From the NCBI GenBank assembly GCA_946413265.1, contig CAMKJU010000010.1:1-64000 (forward strand): 64,000 bases of DNA, in the 5' to 3' direction. The DNA comes from an uncultured Lentisphaerota bacterium (GTDB lineage Bacteria; Verrucomicrobiota; Kiritimatiellia; RFP12; UBA1067). Both the position numbers and the translations under genes were made by a program. Below the pieces are notes generated by a model. It did no database searches and had not been told where the DNA came from. It saw only the letters and a list, made by a program, of their open reading frames with translations. Shown in pieces: positions 1 through 6,825 of this stretch (position 1 is its first letter; each line of letters opens with the position of its first letter).

Positions 1-466
1 GCTTCTTGCCCTCGGCGGGCTCGACGACGAACGACTCCGGCGACCAGGCGGCGTGCGCGGCCTTGCGCGCGGCCAGCTCCTCCGCCGACACCTCGCCGCC
101 CGGGCGCATCTGGCCCTGGGCGGTGTTGACGACGGCGGGAGCGCCCCTGCGGCGGCCCCTGCGCGACCCGCGTCCCTGGCGGGAGGCGGCGTCCTGGTTC
201 GGACGCTGCTGCTGCGCCTGGCCCTTCTGGCCCTGGCGCTGCCGCTCCCCCCTCGGAAGCTGCTGATGGCGCTGTTGCTGCTGCTGGGGCCTCTGGCCCT
301 TCTTCTGTTCCTGCTGCTGGCGGGGCTGCTGCTGACCCTTCCCGCCGCCGCGCCGCTGGTTGCGGCCCGAGCCCTGTCCCTTGGGCTGCTGACGGCGGGA
401 TGAGTCTCCAGTTTCCTTCTTCCCCGTGAATATCGCGGCGATCTTCTTGAGAAAACCGAGTGCCAT
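1..466 (-). CDS. DEAD-box RNA helicase, RhlB-type, N-terminal part (runs off the window)
   Basis: An open frame starts at 466 with MALGFLKKIAAIFTGKKE and stays open to the window edge (155 codons). Residues 20-110 are a disordered, basic stretch rich in Gln, Arg and Gly. It ends in AAWSPESFVVEPAEGKK, which matches the segment just before the helicase core in RhlB-type helicases (W-x-x-x-x-F-V-V-E-P-x-E-G-K). The ATPase motifs would lie outside the window, so function rests on this junction and the typical Q/R-rich extension. Such helicases unwind structured RNA in decay or ribosome assembly. It lies 8 bp downstream of rpsI on the same strand, so co-transcription is likely. Start and strand are clear; the family call is an inference. 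Confidence 0.65.
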   Translation of the reverse strand, partial: MALGFLKKIAAIFTGKKETGDSSRRQQPKGQGSGRNQRRGGGKGQQQPRQQQEQKKGQRPQQQQQRHQQLPRGERQRQGQKGQAQQQRPNQDAASRQGRGSRRGRRRGAPAVVNTAQGQMRPGGEVSAEELAARKAAHAAWSPESFVVEPAEGKK

Positions 467-474
467 GACCGATA

Positions 475-876
475 TCAACGCTTCGAGAACTGGAAGCGCT
501 TGCGGGCGCCGGGCTGACCGGGCTTCTTGCGCTCCTTCATGCGGCTGTCGCGTGTCATGCAGCCGGCCTTCTTCAGCGCGGCGCGCAGGTTACCGTCCGC
601 CGCCACGAGGGCGCGGGCGAGGCCGTGGCGGATCGCGCCCGCCTGGCCGCTGCAGCCGCCGCCCTTCGCGAACACGATCACGTCCACTGCGGACGCATCG
701 AATCCTGAAATCGCGATCGGCTGCTTGAGGTAGTCGCGCAGCGCCTCGGAGGTGATGTACTCCTCGAGTGCCACGTTGTTGACGGTCCACTTGCCGTCGC
801 CCTGGGCGAGCGTCACGCGCGCGCAGGCGGTTTTGCGACGGCCGGTTCCGGCGGAAATCACTTTCTTGGTAGCCAT
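475..876 (-). CDS. rpsI: 30S ribosomal protein S9 (uS9)
   Basis: 133 residues, the usual length. The N-terminal GTGRRKTACARV block and the C-terminal RKFGRRKKPGARKRFQFSKR-type tail (here KPGQPGARKRFQFSKR) are diagnostic of S9, whose tail reaches the ribosomal P site. It follows rplM by 13 bp, the conserved rplM-rpsI pair. The rplM stop codon TAA is part of the AAGGAG ribosome binding site of rpsI, so translation is probably coupled. Confidence 0.97.
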   Translation of the reverse strand: MATKKVISAGTGRRKTACARVTLAQGDGKWTVNNVALEEYITSEALRDYLKQPIAISGFDASAVDVIVFAKGGGCSGQAGAIRHGLARALVAADGNLRAALKKAGCMTRDSRMKERKKPGQPGARKRFQFSKR

Positions 877-889
877 TCCTAAAATCTCC

Positions 890-1321
890 TTAGAGCGTGA
901 TCACTTCCGGCTTCTGAGCCGCGTGGGTGTGTTCGGGTCCCGCAAACACTTTCAGGCGCGTTATCATCTTGCGCGCGATGGTGTTCTTGGGGAGCATGCC
1001 CCAGACGGCTTCCTTGATCATACGGTCTGGATGCTTCGCGCGCATCGTGGCGGCCGTGAAGTGCTTCAGGCCGTCCCGGTAGCCGGAATAGCGCTGGTAG
1101 TCCTTCTGCGTTTCCTTCTTGCCGGTGAGCTTCACCTGGGCGGCGTTGACCACGATCACGAACGCGCCGGCGTCCACGGAGGGGTCGAACGAGGGGGAGT
1201 CTTTCGCGCGAAGCTTGTTCGCGATCACGACGGCGAGGCGACCAAGAACCTGGTCCTTCGCGTCCACCAGCAACCACTTCCGGCTGTCGCCGGGGTTCGC
1301 TGGACGAGTGCTTTTCTGCAT
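890..1321 (-). CDS. rplM: 50S ribosomal protein L13 (uL13)
   Basis: 143 residues. Recognised by the N-terminal W-x-x-V-D-A-x-x-x-x-L-G-R-L-A pattern (WLLVDAKDQVLGRLAVVIA), VNAAQVKLTGKK, and the MLPKNTIARKM motif followed by L-K-V-F-A-G-P-x-H-x-H-x-A-Q-x-P. First gene of the rplM-rpsI pair; AAAGGAAAG precedes the ATG. About 120 nt separate the start from a possible -10 (TATATT, 1438-1443), leaving a leader that could carry autogenous control, though I see no clear structure there. Confidence 0.97.
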   Translation of the reverse strand: MQKSTRPANPGDSRKWLLVDAKDQVLGRLAVVIANKLRAKDSPSFDPSVDAGAFVIVVNAAQVKLTGKKETQKDYQRYSGYRDGLKHFTAATMRAKHPDRMIKEAVWGMLPKNTIARKMITRLKVFAGPEHTHAAQKPEVITL

Positions 1322-1450
1322 GTTTCTTTCCTTTTCGTGTGGCTTTGTGCCCCGCCGCGGCGAGGTTTTGTCCGTTTGCGCAGACGGAACTCCCGCCTGC
1401 GGAGAACCGACTTCGTCAGCCGATTCCGCGTGTGAGCAATATAGTTAATC

Positions 1451-1477
1451 AAAAAAACCGTGCGCCGTCAAGACGGC
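1451..1477 (-). terminator. Rho-independent terminator after maf
   Basis: Reading the minus strand, GCCGTC-TT-GACGGC forms a 6-bp stem, followed after six bases by a run of seven T. It lies 28 bp past the maf stop and separates the hydrolase-maf unit from rplM. Confidence 0.75.
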
Positions 1478-1504
1478 AAATTAACTTTTTTGAAAATTCC
1501 GACA

Positions 1505-2053
1505 CTACCTCAAAATGCCGAAATCGCGCAGCGGTTCCACGGGGAGCCCCATGATGTTTTCGTAGGATCCATCGTATGAGGCCACTATGAGGTCGCCTGA
1601 TTCGTCGATGTCGTATGCGCCCGCGCGGTCGGTGGGATGGACGCGGGCAACATAGTCGTCGATCATCTCCTCGGACAGCGCGCGGAACGTGACACGCGAC
1701 TCCACGCAGGCAGTCCGCTCCGCCCCGTCCTCTGCGCGGAACGCGACGCCCGTAAAAACCACGTGCGTCTGACCGGAGAGCTCGCGCAGGAACTCCTTCG
1801 CCTCGTCGAGGTCTCGCGGCTTGCCGTAGATTCGGTTGTTGAACCACACGATAGTATCAGCGGCGAGAATGGCTCGCCCCTCTTGTTGGGCCGCATGCAA
1901 CTTCGCGCAGGCATTCTCCGTAACGGTGCGCACGGGATCGTGCGGAATAGAGACCTCCGGGGCCTCGGTTTTCACGATCTCAAAATCAACTCCCAGGTCA
2001 CGCAATATCTTGGCCCGCCGCGGCGAGCCGGAGGCAAGAATCAACGGCTTCAT
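1505..2053 (-). CDS. maf: Maf-family nucleoside triphosphate pyrophosphatase
   Basis: 182 residues, normal for Maf. Motifs: ILASGSPRRAKIL at the N-terminus, the S-R-x-x-x-F family pattern (ESRVTFRALSEEM), ADTIVWFNNRIYGKP, and GAYDIDESGD with the C-terminal EN-I-x-G-L-P-V. Maf proteins hydrolyse non-canonical or pyrimidine nucleoside triphosphates and are linked to division arrest. The ATG at 2053 is preferred over the upstream TTG because GGAG lies 8 nt before it. The gene overlaps the 3' end of the hydrolase gene by 56 bp, an unusually long overlap. Confidence 0.93.
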   Translation of the reverse strand: MKPLILASGSPRRAKILRDLGVDFEIVKTEAPEVSIPHDPVRTVTENACAKLHAAQQEGRAILAADTIVWFNNRIYGKPRDLDEAKEFLRELSGQTHVVFTGVAFRAEDGAERTACVESRVTFRALSEEMIDDYVARVHPTDRAGAYDIDESGDLIVASYDGSYENIMGLPVEPLRDFGILR

Positions 2054-2837
2054 CAATCAACTCCGGAATGAAAATAGGCAAGGCATGTTCCGTGCCGGGA
2101 ACGATCGTCACGGACGCCTGCGGAAACACTTTCTGAAGATAGTCGGCATTCGCGGCGCGCACGATGCCGTCATGCTCGCTGTGGAAGATGTGTACGGCCA
2201 ATGAACGGCGCGCGCACATCTTGTTGTTGTGCGCTTGCTGCCCCGACTGCTGCTCGAAGCACCCTCTCTGAAAAACTCGTTCCAGATCGGCCCGCAGATC
2301 GGTCTCCAGCAGGTACTTGAGCCCACGCTCGAGATTCGCGGTGTCGTCGAGGAGATAAGGATTCGGCTTCCCCTCTGGAACGCCGAACATCCCCACTCCC
2401 TGCGTCATCACGAGACCGTAGCGCAAAGCCTCAAGCCGACGCGGGGACATCCCCTTCCAGCCAGTCGCCTTGTCCTCCATCATGCGCGGCGTGGCCGCGA
2501 TCAGCACGAGTCCGGCAATCTTTTCGGGCCACCGCGCGGCAAGACGCAGCGCCGAGCTTCCTCCCATTGACCAGCCCACGAGGACGCAGCGCTCCACGCT
2601 CTCCATCGCCTTTTCCGGCTCACCATCCAATTGCTCCACATAACCGAAGAGACGCGTGCGCGTGAACCGGCACAGGTCCCAAGCATGCGGACTCGACGCC
2701 CAGCCGTTCAATACGAAGACGGGCAACTCCCGCTGGTAGGGCGCGCTCGCCGAGCGCGCCGCCGCGAGTCGCTTCAGTTCGGCGGCAATGGCGCCGATTT
2801 CGCGGCTACGGCCGCGCTCGTAATCTCCGTCAGCCAT
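1998..2837 (-). CDS. alpha/beta hydrolase, BioH-like
   Basis: 279 residues. The core starts with VFVLNGWASSPHAWDL (oxyanion region). The nucleophile Ser lies in GWSMGGSSALRLA, the Asp in IFHSEHDGIV and the His in PGTEHALP, so the catalytic triad is complete. The layout and 'GW(A/S)' start resemble BioH (pimeloyl-ACP methyl ester esterase), but no other biotin gene is nearby, so the substrate is unknown. The ATG at 2837 with AAGGAA upstream is preferred to the GTG at 2855. A 26-bp hairpin repeat (2735-2760) encodes an in-frame SASAPYQ segment just before the first strand. Confidence 0.8.
   Translation of the reverse strand: MADGDYERGRSREIGAIAAELKRLAAARSASAPYQRELPVFVLNGWASSPHAWDLCRFTRTRLFGYVEQLDGEPEKAMESVERCVLVGWSMGGSSALRLAARWPEKIAGLVLIAATPRMMEDKATGWKGMSPRRLEALRYGLVMTQGVGMFGVPEGKPNPYLLDDTANLERGLKYLLETDLRADLERVFQRGCFEQQSGQQAHNNKMCARRSLAVHIFHSEHDGIVRAANADYLQKVFPQASVTIVPGTEHALPIFIPELIDEAVDSCLRLAAAGQDIA
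2735..2760 (-). repeat. 26-bp palindromic element (CTACC type), in hydrolase gene
   Basis: GGTAG followed by GGCGCGCTCG-C-CGAGCGCGCC, a perfect 10-bp inverted repeat. Same size and layout as the copies at 46452, 48137, 48565, 50020, 50050 and 50560. It sits in frame in the N-terminal region of the hydrolase. Confidence 0.7.
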
Positions 2838-2943
2838 TTTACGACGTTCCTTCACCGCGCGAGCCGTCGCGCGTCACGCAGCTTCGCCAATCTATTTGTT
2901 GCCGTTACCATTACTGTTCGACTAATTGTCCTTGTCACCGCGT

Positions 2944-2952
2944 ATTATATCA
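2944..2952 (-). promoter_or_regulatory. Extended -10 promoter for hydrolase-maf
   Basis: TGA-TATAAT on the minus strand, about 105 nt before the hydrolase start. No clear -35; the TGn extension may replace it as at other promoters in this window. Confidence 0.55.
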
Positions 2953-2961
2953 TATCTTCGC

Positions 2962-3624
2962 TCACCCGTAGCCGAATAGATTTTTGCAAGCATCCGCCGC
3001 CACCAACTGAATTTTTTTCTCAGGCGACAGCGAATAGCGGAAAAGTTCCTTGTCGCGCCGAACACCACACCAGCATATTTCCTTTCCGTGGTTAAGCGTT
3101 TTGGAGAGAAGTCGCTCAAGTTTCCCAACTGACGCGACACCGCCACCCAGCGACAGAGGGAACCTCCGTTCCCCAGGCAACACACCGCGTATGCACGCCG
3201 CCGTGAAGAGATGGCAGTTGAATTGCGCGACGTCATATCCGAGTCGAGGCACGCCAGCCTCAATCACCGCACGCGCTGTTTCGAGCGTCCGCTTGCTTGC
3301 GAGCGGACGCCTCGTGCGCGCGTCGCAGGCGGCAAAAATGCGCGTCCCGTTACGGATTAGACTTGTGCCGTCTGATGTTCCGTTGATAAACTGCGTCAGC
3401 GACACATCCTTCACGTATCCCTCGCCATTAAGCTCTAGTACGCGATTCCCGCCGAGATAGACGCCCGTATGTTCGAAGGCTAGTGCCAACGAGACCAGGA
3501 GCGGCGTCCCGGCCGGCGGCGGAGTAATCAGGCGATGGGCACCTGCATTTCGCCGTTCACGCGACCGAGAGCTCTCCAATACGACATCAGGCAGCTCCTT
3601 CAACATCTGGAGAAAATCGACCAT
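2962..3624 (-). CDS. LRAT-domain (lecithin:retinol acyltransferase-like) protein
   Basis: 220 residues. Residues ~50-70 (LAFEHTGVYLGGNRVLELNG) match the H-x-G-I-Y-x-G-x-x-x-V first block of LRAT enzymes, and FNCHLFTAACIRG near residue 140 matches the N-C-x-x-F block with the nucleophilic Cys. LRAT-fold enzymes (permuted NlpC/P60 papain-like) transfer or hydrolyse acyl groups on lipids; the bacterial substrate is not known. No signal peptide is seen. Start and the stop of the upstream acidic gene share one base (TGATG), so the two are translationally coupled and sit behind a sigma-54 promoter at 4091. Fold call is good, substrate unknown. Confidence 0.72.
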   Translation of the reverse strand: MVDFLQMLKELPDVVLESSRSRERRNAGAHRLITPPPAGTPLLVSLALAFEHTGVYLGGNRVLELNGEGYVKDVSLTQFINGTSDGTSLIRNGTRIFAACDARTRRPLASKRTLETARAVIEAGVPRLGYDVAQFNCHLFTAACIRGVLPGERRFPLSLGGGVASVGKLERLLSKTLNHGKEICWCGVRRDKELFRYSLSPEKKIQLVAADACKNLFGYG

Positions 3625-4037
3625 CAGTCATCATTCTCCTCTTCCTCGACATCGTCTTCCTCTTCCTCGTCATCGTCACCACCTTCCTCATCCTCCTCTT
3701 CCTCGTCGTCATCGTCACCACTGCCCACTTCGATGTTGCCGTCCTCGTCAACTTCCACCTCGTAGTCGTCGTCGGAAGCCGCAGACTTGAACGACTCCGC
3801 CATGAAGCCAAGGACACCTCCCAAAAGCGCACCCGCAACGCCGCCAAGGAGCGCACCCGCAACGCCGCCGACGAGCTTGTCACCCACATCGTCGTCATTG
3901 TCGTCGTCAATGATATCCTTTAGGTTCACCTTACGATGCTTCTTCGGGTGCTTGCGATCGCTATCACCTGCGGGTGATTCCAATCCAAGGGCCTGTCTCT
4001 TCGCCGTTTTCACTTTTTTCGTCTTGATCGTTGCCAT
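3624..4037 (-). CDS. Glycine-zipper protein with long acidic tail
   Basis: 137 residues, three parts: a basic N-terminus (MATIKTKKVKTAKR), a hydrophobic glycine zipper at ~53-78 with tandem GGVAGALL units encoded by an exact-looking 24-bp DNA repeat, and a C-terminal ~50 residues almost entirely Asp/Glu. The zipper could insert in or lie on a membrane; the acidic tail may bind cations or a basic partner. No named family is recognised. It is the first gene after the sigma-54 promoter at 4091-4106 and is coupled to the LRAT-like gene. Confidence 0.7.
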   Translation of the reverse strand: MATIKTKKVKTAKRQALGLESPAGDSDRKHPKKHRKVNLKDIIDDDNDDDVGDKLVGGVAGALLGGVAGALLGGVLGFMAESFKSAASDDDYEVEVDEDGNIEVGSGDDDDEEEEDEEGGDDDEEEEDDVEEEENDD

Positions 4038-4090
4038 TGCTTTCTCGCTTTCTGTTTAGTGTGCGGGGAATTCCGCGACGCCATGCATAT

Positions 4091-4106
4091 AGCACATCGC
4101 GTGCCA
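4091..4106 (-). promoter_or_regulatory. Sigma-54 promoter A (-24/-12)
   Basis: Minus strand TTGGCACGCGATGTGCTA: TGGCAC at -24 (4101-4106) and TGC at -12 with GG-N10-GC spacing, one mismatch from TGGCACG-N4-TTGC. Transcription would begin near 4080, about 43 nt before the acidic-protein start. Confidence 0.8.
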
Positions 4107-4148
4107 AGACGGTAAAATGCCGCCCTTGCCATAACGACACCACACATA

Positions 4149-4169
4149 ACTGGTCAACCGCTGACCAGT
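4149..4169. promoter_or_regulatory. Upstream activator site (palindrome)
   Basis: ACTGGTCA-ACCGC-TGACCAGT, a perfect 8-bp inverted repeat 43-63 bp upstream of sigma-54 promoter A and just beyond the stop codon of the enhancer-binding protein. The TGGTCA/TGACCA half-sites recur upstream of promoters B (6772-6791) and C (7957-7976). Confidence 0.65.
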
Positions 4170-4193
4170 GAGCCGTTCACTCTTTGACCGGCA

Positions 4194-5693
4194 TCACTGC
4201 ACATACTTGCGCAGCGTGTTACGCGAGATCTTGAGCGCGGTGGCCGTGCGGGAGAGGTTCTGCGCGTACTTGTAGAAAACGTTCCTGACATGGCGCTTGA
4301 CGGCCTCCTCCAGCTCGTCTGGCACCACACCGGCTTCGCCCGCCGACGCTTCGCCGTAGAGGCCGGCGTTCATCTCGCGATGCTTGTCGAGGAGGCGCAC
4401 GAAGTCCGTCTCGCCCAGCACCGCCGCGCGCTCGAGCAGGTTCAGCAGCTCGCGCACGTTGCCCGGATAGTCGTAGGACATGAGGGCGGATATCTGTGCG
4501 TCCGCAAGGTGCTTGTGGAATCGCGCGAACCACCAGCCATCCGCAATGTCGCGGATGTCCTCCTTGTGCTCGCGCAACGACGGCACACGCATCTGGATTA
4601 CGTTGAGGCGCATGAAGAGGTCTTCCCGGAACTTTCCCTGACGGACGAGCAATGGCAGGTTCCTGTTCGTGGCCGTCACGAGCCGCACGTCGGTCTTGAT
4701 CTCCTCGCGCCCGCCCACGCGCATGAAGCGTCCGCCCTCAAGCACGCGCAGCAGCACGCCCTGCGCGTCAAGCGGCATCTCGCCGATCTCGTCGAGGAAG
4801 AGAGTCCCGCCATCCGCCAGCTCGAAGAGCCCCGGCTCCCGGCGGTCTGCGCTCGTAAACGCGCCTTTCTCGTGCCCGAAGAAACGGCTCTCCAGGAGGT
4901 TGGGCGACACGCTTGCGCAGTTGAAGGCGTAGAACGGCTCGTTCCGGCGCGGGGACTTCGTGTGGATCTGCAGCGCCACGGTCTCCTTCCCCGTGCCGCT
5001 CTCGCCGAGAATGAGCACGCGCGCCTCGGGATGCACGGCCACGCGCGCGATCTCGTCGCGCAGCTCATTCATCTTCGCGCCCTTCCCCACGAGCTCGCGG
5101 CTGCCGTAGCGGCGGTAGTGCTCAACGAGGTGCCGCATCTCGCCGCTCCACGCCTCCTCGGCGATCCCCTTGGCCAGATAGCGGATGGCGGTTGGATAGG
5201 AATCCCTGTCCTGGTAGTTCCGATAGGCGTGCATCGCCGCCTCGATGAGTTCATGGTACGGCGGCACGGTCCGTGGGATTTTGTTACCCTCGAAGGCGAA
5301 CGGCATCATGTCCGCGACGTCGGTCTTGAACACGGCCCCCACGGCCTTCACGAGCGAGCCGTTGAACGGCCCGCCGGGGAACACGTGCACCTTCAGGAGC
5401 GGGGCGATCTCGCGCGTCTGGCTTTCGGACATCGGCAATCCGCTGATCCACGTGACCTCCGTCCGTCGCCGAAGTGCTTTCAGTGCCGCCGCGAGCCGTT
5501 CCTCGTTTCCGGCGAGCGACAGCCCGATCAAGATTATCTGCTTCCAGTTCGCGCCCTCGGACTCGAGGAACTCCGGCAGACGACGCTTGCTCATGCCGAG
5601 CACGTCGGCCCTGCCGTCAAGCGCGCGAAGTGCGGCGGCCGCAGCCACCGCGTATTCCTTCCAGCCCCAACCGGTCAATATCAGTATGTCCAT
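4194..5693 (-). CDS. Sigma-54-dependent enhancer-binding protein (transcription activator)
   Basis: 499 residues from the ATG at 5693 (the reading frame extends upstream to 5852, but the start at 5693 is supported by a promoter directly before it and by a paralogue at 52954 that also begins MDxLILTGxGWxEYAVAA). N-terminal ~200 residues form an unrecognised alpha/beta sensory domain. AAA+ core: Walker A GESGTGKE (~230-237), L1 loop GAFTSA (~277-282; consensus GAFTGA, so Gly to Ser), Walker B GGTLFLDEIGE (~295-305), RLNVIQMRVPSLREHKEDI. The C-terminal 40 residues are a Fis-type helix-turn-helix (NLSRTATALKISRNTLRKY). It should activate the three sigma-54 promoters at 4091, 6694 and 7878. The signal sensed is not evident. 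Confidence 0.88.
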   Translation of the reverse strand: MDILILTGWGWKEYAVAAAAALRALDGRADVLGMSKRRLPEFLESEGANWKQIILIGLSLAGNEERLAAALKALRRRTEVTWISGLPMSESQTREIAPLLKVHVFPGGPFNGSLVKAVGAVFKTDVADMMPFAFEGNKIPRTVPPYHELIEAAMHAYRNYQDRDSYPTAIRYLAKGIAEEAWSGEMRHLVEHYRRYGSRELVGKGAKMNELRDEIARVAVHPEARVLILGESGTGKETVALQIHTKSPRRNEPFYAFNCASVSPNLLESRFFGHEKGAFTSADRREPGLFELADGGTLFLDEIGEMPLDAQGVLLRVLEGGRFMRVGGREEIKTDVRLVTATNRNLPLLVRQGKFREDLFMRLNVIQMRVPSLREHKEDIRDIADGWWFARFHKHLADAQISALMSYDYPGNVRELLNLLERAAVLGETDFVRLLDKHREMNAGLYGEASAGEAGVVPDELEEAVKRHVRNVFYKYAQNLSRTATALKISRNTLRKYVQ

Positions 5694-5700
5694 GGGGCAT

Positions 5701-5709
5701 AGTATACCA
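5701..5709 (-). promoter_or_regulatory. Extended -10 promoter of the enhancer-binding protein
   Basis: TGG-TATACT on the minus strand, ending 7 nt before the ATG at 5693, so the message would be leaderless or nearly so. This gives the activator a housekeeping promoter in addition to read-through from promoter B. Confidence 0.6.
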
Positions 5710-5713
5710 AAAC

Positions 5714-5890
5714 TCACGGCCCCGCGCGCACCAACATGCGCCAAGAGTGGCCGCACCTGCCACATTTCATCTGCAGGTACGTCGGCCCATCGACAACGAT
5801 CCAAGATCGGCGGATACGCAACGTGACCGTTTTGCTTCCACACACGGGACATCGTTTTGCCCCGTGGAATCGTGGAGGTTTCAACACCAT
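5714..5890 (-). CDS. 58-residue zinc-ribbon protein
   Basis: MVLKPPRFHGAKRCPVCG begins the protein; a second knuckle CGRCGHSW follows at ~43-50, giving two CxxC pairs 25 residues apart. Start ATG lies one base after the stop of the DUF1232 gene (TGAGATG), and the stop lies 20 bp before the activator start. The gene is therefore the third cistron of the sigma-54 operon B. Function unknown; Trp/Arg-rich ribbon could bind nucleic acid or a protein partner. Confidence 0.72.
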   Translation of the reverse strand: MVLKPPRFHGAKRCPVCGSKTVTLRIRRSWIVVDGPTYLQMKCGRCGHSWRMLVRAGP

Positions 5891-5891
5891 C

Positions 5892-6293
5892 TCATCCTTC
5901 CTCTTGTGCCTCTACCACTTTACTGTTCTTCCACTTGCGATATGCGTCGAGATCCACCTTCGAAAGCCGAAAGACGAACGCAAGTATGGCCGCGTCATCA
6001 ACAAGCCCCGCCATTGGAACCCAGTCCGGAATCAGGTCAAGCGGAGATACCAGATAGATAAGCGCCCCGGCAAGCGAAACTATCATGCGCGTCGGGACCT
6101 TGTCGTAGGCGCCGCTGAACCAGTCGCGAATCAATGCAAAAGACGTTTTGATGTCATCCCAGTACTGCGATAAGAAACCTGCTTTTTCGACGATCGTCTT
6201 GGCCTTGCCCTCCTTCCCTAGGACGTCGGCAATGTCATCGCGCGTCATTTGCTTCGCGCGCTTTCCAAGTTCGGATTCTGCATCTATGGCCAT
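5892..6293 (-). CDS. DUF1232 (YkvA-type) membrane protein
   Basis: 133 residues from the ATG at 6293, one base after the preceding stop. Residues ~70-110 contain ALIYLVSPLDLIPDWVPMAG and VDDAAIL, the signature of DUF1232 (Y-x-x-x-P-x-D-L-I-P-D-x-x-P-x-x-G-x-x-D-D). This segment is hydrophobic and probably a membrane hairpin. The family has no established biochemical role. The N-terminal half is helical and charged. Second cistron behind sigma-54 promoter B. Confidence 0.82.
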   Translation of the reverse strand: MAIDAESELGKRAKQMTRDDIADVLGKEGKAKTIVEKAGFLSQYWDDIKTSFALIRDWFSGAYDKVPTRMIVSLAGALIYLVSPLDLIPDWVPMAGLVDDAAILAFVFRLSKVDLDAYRKWKNSKVVEAQEEG

Positions 6294-6294
6294 T

Positions 6295-6633
6295 TCACGC
6301 CTCGCTTTCCTTTTTCTTCGCCTTGCCGTGCCGAGCTTCCAGGGCATCGGCCTTGGCGATCAGCTCGTCGCAACGCTTGATGGTCTCATCCGTCGAGTCG
6401 TACATCTCGCGCAGCCAGTCGTCCGCCTCCAGCAACTTCGTACCGGATTCGCGGATGACCTTTTTCATTTCGAGCGGAAGATCGTCGTTCGCGAGCGCTT
6501 CTTCCATGGCCGCCTTCAGCTGGGCGCTGTCGGCCGCCATTTCCGCCTCCATCTGCCGACGTTCCGCCCGCCAGCCTTCGAGCGTGAGCTCGCCGGATTC
6601 CTTTGCCTGTTCTTTTCTTCTTTTCGTCTTCAT
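6295..6633 (-). CDS. Small helical protein, first gene of sigma-54 operon B
   Basis: 112 residues from ATG 6633 (MKTKRRKEQAKESGE). An in-frame ATG at 6684 lies at the predicted transcript start, so it is unlikely to be used. The rest is strongly helical and charged with heptad-like spacing, probably coiled coil; no Cys, no signal peptide. No family recognised. The stop is separated by one base from the DUF1232 start, so they are coupled. Confidence 0.7.
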   Translation of the reverse strand: MKTKRRKEQAKESGELTLEGWRAERRQMEAEMAADSAQLKAAMEEALANDDLPLEMKKVIRESGTKLLEADDWLREMYDSTDETIKRCDELIAKADALEARHGKAKKKESEA

Positions 6634-6640
6634 CTCGCCA

Positions 6641-6793
6641 TTGCCTTTCCTTTGGATGTTCTTGCCGCGATCAACGTGCGGCAAGCATCCATAAGCAAAT
6701 CGCGTGCCAAGGCAGGGAATCCCTGAAAATCAAGCGGTTCGGGCAATTCCCTTGCCCGAACCGATCACCGTTTGACCACCACACTGATCAATC
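6641..6793 (-). repeat. Duplicated sigma-54 control module, copy 1
   Basis: About 153 bp matching 7825-7978 at most positions. It holds leader, -12/-24 promoter, a 10-bp perfect palindrome arm pair GTTCGGGCAA/TTGCCCGAAC (6737-6761) and TTGACCA / CTGATCAA half-sites (6772-6791). Confidence 0.85.
6694..6709 (-). promoter_or_regulatory. Sigma-54 promoter B (-24/-12)
   Basis: Minus strand TTGGCACGCGATTTGCTT: TGGCACG-N4-TTGC, an exact consensus match with GG-N10-GC spacing. Start near 6683, giving a ~50-nt leader for the gene at 6633. Confidence 0.9.
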
Positions 6794-6825
6794 CTTGCCC
6801 CCTGCCAATATCAGAGCGGCGGGCT

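Noticed and set aside
3624-3790. Low-complexity TCCTCGTCATC-type tract suggesting a microsatellite
   Set aside because: It is the codon run for the acidic Asp/Glu tail of a well-placed gene.
4290-5702. Plus-strand 470-codon open frame opposite the enhancer-binding protein
   Set aside because: Antisense shadow of a GC-rich gene; His/Arg/Val-rich with no domain, and the minus strand has all AAA+ motifs.
4194-5852. Full-length 552-codon start for the activator
   Set aside because: The first 53 codons overlap the zinc-ribbon gene and contain the TGG-TATACT promoter; the paralogue at 52954 begins at the internal Met.
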